Below are positions 1 to 10,572 of a DNA stretch of 64,000 bases, in pieces. This DNA is from Hydrangea macrophylla (lineage: Eukaryota > Streptophyta > Magnoliopsida > Cornales > Hydrangeaceae). The DNA lies in NCBI GenBank assembly GCA_033977485.1, contig CM066993.1:69852864-69916863 (forward strand), written 5' to 3'. Positions within the stretch are counted from its first letter, which is position 1. Every line of letters starts with the position of its first letter. Under the pieces are notes generated by a model. The model searched no databases and was not told where the DNA came from. It was given only the letters and a program-made list of their open reading frames with translations. A program made the position numbers and the translations under genes.

Positions 1-1533
1 GTTTCTATTTGTTGTATTTGGTTTACTGTTATTTCGGATTGATTGCTTTTCTGGGTCTGATTTGCTCTAGTTATTCGTTGTGCTTTGCACATGTGAAGGC
101 TGATTTTTTTTTTGTTTCATGTTTTTGTGCGTTGACTTTGATTCACAATCGTATTGGGTTGATTTGGGTATTTAGGTGTTGTTTGTTTGTTCGAGTTAGA
201 GGGTGTGATCAATGTATATGGGTGTGCTTTCGTGTTATTCGTTGATTTATTATTGATCATTTGCCTGATATGTGGAATTTTATTAGATTGTTTCTATTTC
301 TTTCATGTTTTTGTGCGTTGACTTTGATTTATAAATGTATTGGGTTGATTTGGGAATTAGGTCTGGTTGGTTTGTTTGAGTTAGAGTGCGTGATCAATGT
401 GACGTGTGTCCTTTCGTGTTATTCCTTGATTTATTGGTCGAAGATGCCTGATATGTGGGTTTTTCGTGTTTGGAATTTATTAAATGTTTCTATTTCTTAT
501 TTGGTTGGTTCCGTTTGGTTTTCTATCGGGGGCACTGGTTTTACGATTTTTGAAATAAAATGTTATTCAACTTTATTGTTCTAACCTATTTAAACATTGA
601 GTTTAATTCTACACCGAGTTTGTTTGTCTTGTGATCCATCTGGATCCATCTGTTTTACTTAAATTTTCTTTGTGAGTTCAATGGGAGACCACTCTATTAA
701 TGACTTTGGTGCTGGACAAGTGGACATATCCCTGTGCTGATAGGAAATATTTTGTTTCTTCAACTTGTATTAAAAAGAAATTTGGTGGTGTTAAGAGTTT
801 TAGTGCCTGAATTGTCTGTCTTCGATGTTATAATACCTTCTTTGCTGCTTCGCTTTGTATATCCAGATAATTGGTTGTTTGGAGTCACATTCTCCTCTTA
901 CCTCAAATAGTAATAAGGGTTGAAGCACATGTTGACTTGTTGCTTCTTAGTTCATAGTAGATTTTTTGGTTCAAAACTAGGTTGATGAAAAGATCAGCTT
1001 GGAATGTGTTTGGTATTCCTTTAGTTTGCCAAATCATCAACCTCAACCAGCTGAAAAGAGTATCGTGGGGCTGATTGATTTGTGTAGCTGAAGAGCTATT
1101 ACAAATATTGTATCTGAACCGTAAAAAAGAAAAAAACAAATCTGTAAATAATGAATGGGATTGGTGTTCTGGGAATGGGAAAGCAAAAGAGGCCTGACTG
1201 GGGGAAAAAAAGGAGAGGCAAGAAATGTATTCCTAAATTTTGACATGTTTTGAGGCCTTTCTGATTGCTTTACTCTAGATCTGGCTCTGAAATTTCACTG
1301 GATTAATTTGGGTTATTGAAATGTTGGATGTAGGGTTGTCGGTGTTGAAGTGTACAGATACACAATGGTTTGTCTATCTCTCATCTGCTTATTTGATGCA
1401 ACAGTCATATGATATCATACAAAATTCTGTAGGAAGTCTTGGTGGTTAATGAGCTTGTTTTTATTCAGTTTGTCTAGTTTAAATAGACGTTCTCACCATT
1501 TACTAACTGAGTTTACACAAATTTGAAATGCAG
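1..1533 (+). other. Intron of the NAC gene (5' part outside window)
   Basis: This T-rich stretch shows no recognisable NAC subdomain A or B coding sequence. It ends in a good acceptor (AAATGCAG) right before the NAC exon at 1534. I read it as one long intron, or the end of one, with the exon carrying the N-terminal NAC subdomains left of the window. Short ORFs here have no family signature. Confidence 0.6.
116..495. repeat. Tandem duplication, about 186-bp unit, two copies
   Basis: The stretch beginning GTTTTTGTGCGTTGACTTTG at 121 recurs at 307 with the same flanking order of words (TATTGGGTTGATTTGGG, GTGATCAATGT, TGCCTGATATGTGG). The copies are diverged, with small indels. Confidence 0.75.
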
Positions 1534-3589
1534 GGCAATCTAAATTGAAGTCTGGGGACAGGCTGTGGTTCTTTTTCAGCCCCAGAGATAGAAAATACCC
1601 AAATGGTGCGAGATCAAATAGGGCAACCAGATACGGGTACTGGAAGGCGACTGGAAAGGACCGCATAATTACATATATTACTCGCTCAGTTGGGGTGAAA
1701 AAGACCCTGGTTTTTTACAAAGGCCGTGCGCCCAGTGGTGAAAGGACCGACTGGGTGATGCACGAGTACACCCTGGACGAGGAGGAGCTGAAGAGATGCC
1801 AGTCCACACGTGATTATTACGCTCTATATAAGGTATTCAAGAAGAGTGGACCTGGTCCCAAGAACGGTGAGCAGTACGGTGCTCCTTTTAAGGAAGAGGA
1901 CTGGGCTGATGATGAGTGCTTAAATGTTAATGACCATGTTCACGTGGAGAATTCTGTGGAGCAGGTTACAAATGTAGATTTGGTTGATACTATCAGAACC
2001 AATAGTCAAGTGGGGTCCCTGCTAAATGACCTCAAGGAGTTTATGAACGGAACTCTGGATGAGCCTTTACCTGTTCAGCCCCTTGTTGTTGACTATGCCT
2101 ATGCACATGCGCCACATGAGGCACAAGGTACCATGGTGGATCCATTTTTAGGGGATCTCAATTTGTCTGAAAGGAGCATAGTGATCCACCCCAGAAGCCA
2201 GCAATATGATGTGCAGACTAGCTTTGACGTGACACAGTCAACCACCTCTCAGTTGCCATTATCAGAGGCACGCGAGGTCACTTCTGCTACAAACATTCAT
2301 GGGCTGCAATCTTGCGGCACTGAGGAGGATTTCCTTGAGGATTTTCTCGAAATGGACGATCTCCTTGGTCCAGAACTTACTGCTCAAGGGGTTCAAAACC
2401 ATGTGGAGAATTTTCAGCTTGAAGAACTTGATGGGTTGTTCGAGTTTGACCTGTTTCATGATGCTGCACCCTTGTTTCTGAATGACGTGGATCCAGTTAA
2501 TGCAGTCTCGGTTTCAGATCCGTGTTTGACTAATATCGAGAATGGATTGGTTAACCCAGCTTCACATTCGTATTTTAACAATTTCGAAACTGCAATGGCT
2601 CCAATTAATCCAGTTTCGGTTTTGGATCCGTGGTTGAATAATCTCGAGAATGTGATGGTTAACCCAGCTTCACATTCATATTTGAACAATCTCGGGAATG
2701 GAATGGTAAACCCGGTCTCATATCTGAACAATCTCGAGAATGACATAGTAAATCAGTTGGATTATCAGCTGCAATCCCATTCAAATGATGCATGTTGCAG
2801 TGGCACTAGCAGTCAGCTCTGGACGCATGATGAAAGCAGCAGTGTCTTTACTCCAGCAGAACCGAATCACATGACAATTCCTCAACCAATTCCAGGTATA
2901 TAGCTGCAGATATGATTATTGACGCTTGTAACTTTTGTCAGGCTGGTACTGTACTATATTATACAGTGTGCTTTTGTGGTTTTGTTGCAATTCTCTCTCT
3001 CTAACTCTGTGGAGCTCTTGGTCAGATGGATGGTTTTGGTAGAGAGACCAAGTCATCATCCACATGGCGAAAACCCTCGTGCCCATTGGGAGAAAGGGGG
3101 AGCTTGAGCCAAAGTTTCAAGAGCTTTTCCTTTAATAACACAGGTGTATTTTGTATCTAATATTAGTAGTTTCTGGTAATGTTAGGTGTGTTATATGCGG
3201 ATAATTCTACAAATCTTCCTTTTGGAGCAAGTCGAATTCAAAATCAAATCCAAAACCAAAATCGAAATGACAAAGAGGACGACTCGTGGATCTCTTCTGC
3301 TCTCTGGTCGTTTGTGGAGTCAATACCAACTACTCCGGCTTCAGCCTCGGAGAGTGCCTTGGTGAACAGGGCATTCGATCGAATATCTAGCTTTAGGAGG
3401 TTGAGGATTAATGGGTTGAACACAGATGTTGCGGCTGCTACAGGTAACCCCGCTGCAGCAACTGAGAGAAACTCGGGTAATTATAATAGGGGACCTTTTT
3501 ATTTTTTTGTTCTTGGTGTGGTGTGTGCTATCTTATGGATTTTGATAGGAACATCTGTAAAGGTCTTGGGAAGATTCATATCTTCATGA
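1534..3589 (+). CDS. Membrane-tethered NAC transcription factor (NTL, ANAC017-like), 3' part
   Basis: Two coding exons are visible: 1534-2895 and 3186-3589, joined in phase (G|GT) across a 290-bp intron. The first starts in mid NAC domain: the [11 protein letters not shown] block, then [10 protein letters not shown] and [12 protein letters not shown], the conserved subdomain C-D DNA-binding surface, then DWVMHEY and [22 protein letters not shown], the latter typical of the ANAC013/016/017 group. A long acidic C-terminal region follows ([14 protein letters not shown]), probably for activation. The last exon has the [20 protein letters not shown] block conserved in this group and one hydrophobic segment (about [17 protein letters not shown]) close to the C-terminus. 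Known members sit in the ER membrane and are released by proteolysis to drive mitochondrial or oxidative stress retrograde responses; that role here is inferred. About 587 residues are present; subdomains A and B are missing only because the window begins downstream of them. Confidence 0.9.
2490..2755 (+). repeat. Degenerate tandem repeats inside the NAC coding exon
   Basis: The protein repeats a short module of the form [20 protein letters not shown] (also [19 protein letters not shown]) about four times. At DNA level, AATCTCGAGAATG and AACCCAGCTTCACATTC recur. Reading frame is kept throughout, so the expansion is compatible with function. Confidence 0.75.
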
Positions 3590-6060
3590 TTGTGAATTAA
3601 TGTTAATTTAGAAGTTTTGCTCCGGTGATCTGCTGGAATCAACAGAAAGCTCACCACATTATCTAAATCTAAATAAAAAAGGTAAGAAGCAGCTTCTATG
3701 TCAATGTGGGTTTTCCCTTCTATTTTTGATTTTTTATATTTTATTATTTAGGTTTTAAAAAAAAAATTATGGACAACACATTAGACTGATCAATGTGAGC
3801 GAAAATTTCGTGACTTCGTCGCTGAAGGACTGGCTGGGAATGCTAAAAATAAGACTTGGTTCAATGCGAGTCTCTCTTAACCAAATGATTGGTTGGTTTG
3901 ACAAAGAACCAAATTTAAGAGAGATGTTAGAGGCTGTTTGGGTAACACAAGAGGTCACATATGTAGTTTAGAGAAGAACTAGTTCCGAGAGTAGTTAGGG
4001 GTGTACAAAAACACTGGTGGGCCGACCTGATCACAACGGTCAGTTTGACTCTATTCATTCGATTTTTTTTTAACATAAAACACCAGAAAAAACTGACCGA
4101 ACCAAATCGAGTACACCCCTTTGAATACTTCTGTGCTAATTTTAGGCACCTAAGTGTCCGTGTTTGGTTTAAATATGATCCCAGAACTGTTCTTTATCAA
4201 AACAACATAAAATAGATTTTAATAAAAATTAATAAAAGTTACTTGGTTTAAGTATGCGCTTGTTTTTATCATTCCCAAACATGCTCTTAGACTAGGTTGT
4301 GCAAGAAATGGACATTTACTCTTCGAATTTGTATCACGAGGTCTGGCTCTGTCATCCAAATAGGCCCCCATAAATCTTTCCAAATGTTCAGCAGTGATTC
4401 AGTGTTTAATCTTTTGCACATGCCCAAATAAATGGCATCATAAAGCATCCATTCTTGTGATGCTCCATGACCCGAGTTGGGCATCTTTGTATGAATTGAA
4501 GACTTTGGTACAAAACTTCCCCTTGTGCTCTTTCTGCTATGGATAATATTCGGGATACTCTAAAAGACATAACTTTTGGGACACAACTCAAAGATGCGTG
4601 ACATGCGTCTATGAGACACATCTTTTGGATTGTGTCCCAGAAGTTGTATCTTTGAGTGTGTCCCAAATTTTACTCTTGTGGTATTCATGAATGTGAATTG
4701 GGCCTGAATCAAAAACCCAAGCTAGGGGGTGAGACTTGTAACCCAGTTCAATCTCAAGGACATGTTAACTTTGACTCGTAATAGTACCATGATTAACCCT
4801 CAATCTTAACTGAGGGAAATGAGAAATGTTTAGTGGGGGAAAAGGAAACAAATGATAAATGAAAATATTTTTTTCTTTCTTAAAACTTGAAAAAAAAAAT
4901 AATATAAAAATAAATTTTGTGTTTAGCCAAAATAGTTGAGAGGCCGAGCAATGACCAAAGTTTGCTCTCGTGTCTGGATTTCTTTCGTTTAGTTTCCGAA
5001 GGAAAAAAAAAAAAAAAAAAAGAAGGAAAGAAACATGGACAAATATATTGATGGGGAAAAAGAGTATTGTTTTGGTAGGAAAGAAGAGATGATGGATATT
5101 GCTATAAAAAAGAAAGCGATGGATATTTAGAACATGTTATATCTCATTTTTTCAATTTTCATAAAGGGCGATGCAAGTGTAACTAAACTATGACAATTTA
5201 TTTTAGAACATATTTCATTGAATCATACATGAATAGTAAGTGAATATTAAATAAAATTTTACTAAATCATACACGAATAGTAAGTGAAAATGTTTATGTC
5301 AAGAAATTTTCTAAGGACTAAGAAGTAAATTGGTCTTTAAACCCTTGACAGTTACATGTAAGATTTTTGCCCATATATCTATAATCTATTTAAGTAAAAG
5401 GTATATTTGACATTTGCAAATAAAATCACCTCTATGCATAAATCAAAGCACCCTGAACCAATGTGCTCGCGGAGCAAGCGTCCAACCCCAAGTTCGAACT
5501 TGTTACACGCTATGATGCTATGTTTTAACAAGGTTCCTATAACCCATCCAAACTAAATTGTAAGCTATGTTTGGAATATAATGACTTATTTAGGGCATCG
5601 ATAAATAATATATTGGAATAGAAAAATGGTAAATCTACTATATATATATATATAAATATAAATATGAAAAGAAGTTAACATGTCTATGGAAGCATGTAAT
5701 TCCAAATTGATTTTGCCAATTTCGGTATTTTTCTATTTGTTCTGTCCTTTACAGTAATTATATAGTTACTCAAATACTATAATATCCCTTTAATATACTT
5801 TAATTACTTGTAGTTGTGTACAATTATATAAGAATGTATTGATTTGTGTGAGGCTAATTCTGTCATTTGTACAATAATTACATTCAAGTTTAATAATTAC
5901 AATTAGGTCAACTTTTAAAATTTTATTTAATATAATAATGAAGATTCAATCAACTTTGGCTTAAATAAGGATTCAATCAACTTTGACTTAAATATTTCAG
6001 GTTCAATTAACTTTTTCAACCATAATTACAATTGGTTTCAAACGAAAGTCAATATAAAGG
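3590..6060. other. Intergenic, AT-rich, no gene seen
   Basis: It begins with the probable 3' UTR of the NAC gene. The remainder is AT-rich with poly-A and poly-T runs. It holds a small foldback near 4568-4665 (GGGACACAACTCAAAGAT against ATCTTTGAGTGTGTCCC) and, near 5460-5550, a B-box-like word (AAGTTCGAACTTG) that could be a decayed SINE. The segment 5325-5385 resembles 41762-41832. No coding exon was found. Confidence 0.6.
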
Positions 6061-6305
6061 CTCATGACATAATATTTACATACAGATCAATTTTTGTAAG
6101 AAAAGTTATAGAATGATTAGCTTTTAGCACAATATTTACATATAGGTCAATTTTTGTTAGATAAATTACAGAATGGTCATCTTCTGGCACAATATTTACA
6201 TCTAGGTCAATTTCCTTCAGGAAAATTACAAAATGGTCATCTTCTTGCACAATATTTACACGTAGATCAATTTTAAAAGAAAAATTACAGAATAGTCATC
6301 TTTTT
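6061..6305. repeat. Tandem repeat, about 62-bp unit, four copies
   Basis: Each unit contains ATAATATTTACAT, then GGTCAATTTTTGT, then AATTACAGAATGGTCATCTT and TTGCAC. A fifth, separated copy lies at about 6437-6492. Small ORFs on the opposite strand are by-products of the repeat. Confidence 0.85.
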
Positions 6306-7190
6306 GCACAACCTTTCTTTTGTTTTTTAAATGGTTAATTTTATACTCAACTTTTGCAACCATATTAATTTATACCCAACTTTTGCAACCATAATTATAA
6401 TTGGCTTGAAAAAAATATCAACAGAAAATGCTACTTGCATAATATTTACACATAGGTCAATTTTGTAAAGAAAAGTTACAGAATGGTCTACTTTGATTAC
6501 ACAGGTGTGCATACACATGGTTATATGCGTAGATTTTGCTCTTTCTGTTATAATTTGTATCATAGATTCATAATAATTATCTTAGTCTTATTGTACACAC
6601 ATGCCAATAGAAATATAATTTGAATAATACTATACTTTCCAAATCTTATGTAGCAAGGTTATGATTCATGTTTGCATGTACGTCTATTGAATATCTATTT
6701 TCATACCCTAAACTCTAAATTCTGAATTTAGAATTCATTGTATGCCGTTTTAATATCACAATTATTTCTTATTGCTATGATCTCAGACGACAACTTAGCT
6801 TCAATTTAAACTAAGTTGTAACCACATTTTTGTGTTTAAATCACACTTGCATATGTTAATATTACACACACAAATACCTATACATTGAATTCATACACAC
6901 AATATATATTTATATTTTGATCTTTTAGTTCTAAATTGTATAATCATACCGAATTTAGAATTCAAACTATATATAACTTCAAAATTATAATTTCAAAATT
7001 AATAAAGAATGAGATTTTAAATTACCAATTATGAAAGTCAAATAAGCTAATGTGATGGGATAAACATGTGTGAACTACGTGCTTGTAACCTGGTATAGAT
7101 AAAAAAAAAACACAAGACATATCGAGAAAATATTTCAGGATACCTAATTTCACATCTACAACTTAAAGGAAGGTAATATTTTTATATTTA

Positions 7191-7875
7191 GGATATATAG
7201 CACATAGATATCCTGAGGTTTGCTCTAATCACACTTAGACCCACTCACGTTTCACTAATATCACCTACCCTAAGGTTTGACGCGTATCACCTAGACCTCC
7301 TCCGTCAATTTACCGTTAAAAAAGTGACGGACTGACATAAATAAATACAAAACTTACCCCTAAAAGTTTGGTCCTTGTATCATTTTAATCCTTGTAGTTT
7401 CAATTGAATCAATTTGGTCACTTCAGTTTTAAATTGAAGCAATTTGATCCAAATGCCCCATTCTGTGAGAAAAATTGACAGAATTTATCCACTGTTATGC
7501 ACAATTACGCTAATAAGCGGGTTGGGAGATTGGTGGTGCCCCATTTTTGCACTTAAAAAGTGTCACAACGCATAGCATGTGAATAAATTTTGCCAATTTT
7601 CTCACAGAATTGAACATTTAGATCAAATTGCTTCAATTTAAAACTTCATGGCCCAAATTAACCAAATTGAAACTACATGGACTAAATGACACAAGAACCA
7701 GGGGGTATTTTTTGTATTTATTTATGTCAATCCGTCACTTTTTTAACGGTGAATTGACGGAGAGGGTCTAAGTAATACGCGCTTCAAACCTTAGGGGGTG
7801 TAGGTGATATTACTAAAACGTGAGGGAATCTAAATGTGATTAGAGTAATCTCAGAGGGTCTAGGTAATATTTACC
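7191..7875. mobile_element. Long-TIR foldback element (MITE-like)
   Basis: The left arm (7191-about 7500) and right arm (about 7570-7875) are inverted copies. Paired words include GTTAAAAAAGTGACGGA against TCCGTCACTTTTTTAAC, CCTAAGGTTTGA against TCAAACCTTAGG, and TTTAAATTGAAGCAATTTGA against its complement. There is little unique sequence between the arms and no coding capacity. Superfamily is uncertain. Confidence 0.8.
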
Positions 7876-8141
7876 CTTTTATTTAACAAGTGAAAGATAA
7901 AGCAATTAAATTGAAAGTACCATTTTTTTTGGGGGGCAAAAATGTCTTTAAGCTTAAACGTGTGTCCAACGTACACCAGCCACCACTACTAGTTCATGAA
8001 CTATTTATCTCAAAATATAATAAAAAGGTTAGAAGTAATTCCAATCTGAGTCGTTAACAGTTTGTCCTCAATTGCATTTTTCACCAATTGCTAGTGTTTT
8101 TTTCTTCCAAAAATCAAATGAACCACAATAAAAGAAAAAAA

Positions 8142-8978
8142 GGTAAATTATACCAACTTTCTCTGAGGTTTGCCTTAATTACACGGACCTCCCTTGAGGT
8201 TTCAAAAATTACACGGACCTCCCTCGAGGTTTGTAATTAGGTAACAAAACGCCCCCTCCCCTAATGGTCCGTTAGTTTTTTTTTACATTAGTCTCCACTG
8301 AAAATTACAATTAGCCCCCCTAATATTATAAAATTGTCATACTAGCCCCCTTTTCTCTTATATTTTTGTGCTAATTATAAAATCCCTCATCCCTCCTATG
8401 TTTTTGGGTTAATTTTTTTTAGCATTAATTTATATCTACACAAAATATACACAAAATACATATAAATAGGTCCAAAATTTTTTTCCCCGAACAAACCTCT
8501 GTTAAGCGCCCCCCCCCCCCCCCCCTCGCGTATTAATTTTCTAGATCCGCCCCTGCCCCTATGCTTCAAAAGTGGACTTAACCACCTGTGATCGTGGACT
8601 AAAATTGAACTGTTATGATTTTACTCAAAACTAACGAAAATTGGTTAAAAATATAAACACTTAACCCCTTTTGTGATGTTAATTTTTAGAATTTTCGTCA
8701 GTTTTGAGTGAAACTAAAAAACATAGGAGGGAGGAGGGATTTTATAATTAGCACAAAAAAAATAAGAAAAAAGGGGCTTAGTATAACAATTTTATAATAT
8801 TAGGGGGGTTAATTGTAATTTTCAAGGGGCTAATGTAATAAAAACTAACGGACCGTTAGGGGAGGGGACGTTTTGTTACCTAATTTACAAACATCGAGGG
8901 AGGTCTGTGTAATTTTCGAAACCTCAAAAGAGGTCCATGTAAATAAAACAAACCTAAGGGAGATTTGTGTAATTTACC
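8142..8978. mobile_element. Long-TIR foldback element, possibly Mutator-type MITE
   Basis: The ends are GGTAAATTA and TAATTTACC. The arms pair over several hundred bases (AGGTAACAAAACG against CGTTTTGTTACCT; CCCCTAATGGTCCGTTAG against CTAACGGACCGTTAGGGG). The flanks, roughly AAGAAAAAA on both sides, suggest a 9-10 bp target duplication, though the A-run makes this soft. A C-run lies at about 8510-8525. The ORFs at 8873-9073 are repeat sequence. Confidence 0.75.
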
Positions 8979-9540
8979 CAAGAAAAAATATAATACAATT
9001 TTCTCTTTTCTTTCTAACCATATGTAGCATAAGAAATAGAAGCCTGACAGATAACGCATTTTCCTCAACATAGTAGAAGTACATAACTTAGTAGTTAGTA
9101 CTAATTTCGTCTATTTCTTACTTTTTTTTTATATATATATTAGAATTAATATTATGATGGATTTGACCCAAAAAAAAAAAAAAATAATAATAATAAATAA
9201 ATAAATAAATACACTAGCCTCCCCAATCAAAAGAACTTTTTGAAAATTTTAACTATCTAAGGGAATATACTTTATTATGGTAAATATTTGTAAAATTTTT
9301 TTGTTGTCCTTTTTTAAAAGTTCAAATTTTTTGTGTCACATCATATTGAAAATTCATACTATCATTTTACAATAAAGGATAAACTTGAAGAATCTCAAGT
9401 TAACATACATTAATTATTCAAAAATACACTTAAAATATAACATCTCAAAATGAAAAAAAAAACTTTAAAATTGAGATGAATGGAGTATCTATTGTAGATC
9501 CAACACAAACTATTGCATCATAAGACATTGAACAATTGAA
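8979..9540. other. AT-rich spacer, nothing recognised
   Basis: Contains poly-T and poly-A runs and an (AATA)n stretch near 9180-9210. No gene signal was seen on either strand. Confidence 0.6.
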
Positions 9541-9795
9541 ACCAACTTAGCTAGCTGAGTTGGCCAGAGTTCTTACCCTACTAAAGAGATGTGAAGTATT
9601 CGAAACCCCCTCAGAGGTCGTGTGAGTGGGTTTGGAATGACAAATTTCAAGTAGCTACACGAATAGCATCCAAAACTTGACTTGAGTTTGAAATCAACCG
9701 CCCACTACTCACCTCCCTGATTTACCTACTGCGTGTATTGTGGGGTCGATGCACGTGCTCGGGTTTGCCTCTCCGTCCTATTCCAAAAAAATAAA
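9541..9795 (+). mobile_element. SINE-like, tRNA-derived candidate
   Basis: TAGCTGAGTTGGCCAGAGT resembles a pol III A box. About 45 bp downstream, GAAGTATTCGAAACCCCC resembles a degraded B box. The body ends in an A-rich tail near CTATTCCAAAAAAATAAAAA. Clear target duplications were not found, so this rests on the two boxes and the tail. Confidence 0.5.
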
Positions 9796-10104
9796 AAGTA
9801 CAATAGGCAAATCGTAGTTTGGCCCCCATTTTAGTGCTTCTCCTTTTTTAAAGCACAATTTCATGTTAATTCATTTGGTAACTGGTTTATGAGCTTTGCC
9901 AAAAAATTGAATTTAAGGCTTTTTTGGAGGAAGCTTTTAAAAGCTCTAGAATGGAGTTTTTAAAAGCTCAATGTTGCTTTTTGGTTTAATGATGTCTTTT
10001 TGAAGAGTAGTGTGTCACTTGTATACAATTATCAAACAACTTAGTAATAAATTTCATAAACTCCTTTTAAAATACCACGTGGGGCCAAACTAAGCCTTAA
10101 TTGA

Positions 10105-10139
<35 letters not shown>

Positions 10140-10515
10140 GGCTTTTAACCTTAAAACCGTTAATTGAATCGTAGGTTTCCCAAACAGTGCTCATATTCCT
10201 AAACTGAAACTATTTCCATAATTTTTAGGGAAATAATAGAAAGGAAGTAGTTTCTTGCACTGAGATTGGATTTCCATTTGACCGATTTCAGTCGCCAGAA
10301 TTGTCAATCACATCTCTCTCTCTGCACATGTAGCGCGCGCGCACTCACACATATATATACATATATACACACACACATATATATATATATATAGCATAGC
10401 ATAGCATATCTATTCCTCTACTTCGGGGAAGGAAACTAGGTACAATTTTGTGGGAGACTGTAATATCTTCGTATCATCAGCAGCAATATACATTCAATAT
10501 AACTATAGAATAACG
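9796..10515 (+). promoter_or_regulatory. Upstream region and leader of the CstF64-like gene
   Basis: Contains a (GA)n tract at about 10117-10138, a CT-rich stretch at about 10311-10322, a CA/TA-rich segment at 10350-10395 that could hold a TATA element, and then the leader up to the upstream ORF. The transcription start cannot be fixed by eye. Confidence 0.4.
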
Positions 10516-10566
10516 ATGCCGAGGAGGAAGAAGATAAAGCCGAATCGGAGCTTCAAATTCTTCTGA
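10516..10566 (+). CDS. Upstream ORF, 16 residues, strongly basic
   Basis: ATG at 10516 opens a 16-residue ORF, MPRRKKIKPNRSFKFF, that ends in TGA at 10564-10566, six bases before the main ATG at 10573. Its composition (mostly Lys/Arg with a Phe-Lys-Phe-Phe end) and its position make it a candidate regulatory uORF. Whether it is conserved or translated is unknown from this sequence. Confidence 0.5.
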   Translation: MPRRKKIKPNRSFKFF

Positions 10567-10572
10567 TATTTG

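Noticed and set aside
3015..3143. Possible extra NAC exon between the two exons
   Set aside because: It is open in phase from 3015, but would need a 42-bp intron (3144-3185), too short for plants. The direct join 2895/3186 is in phase and gives the expected family sequence.
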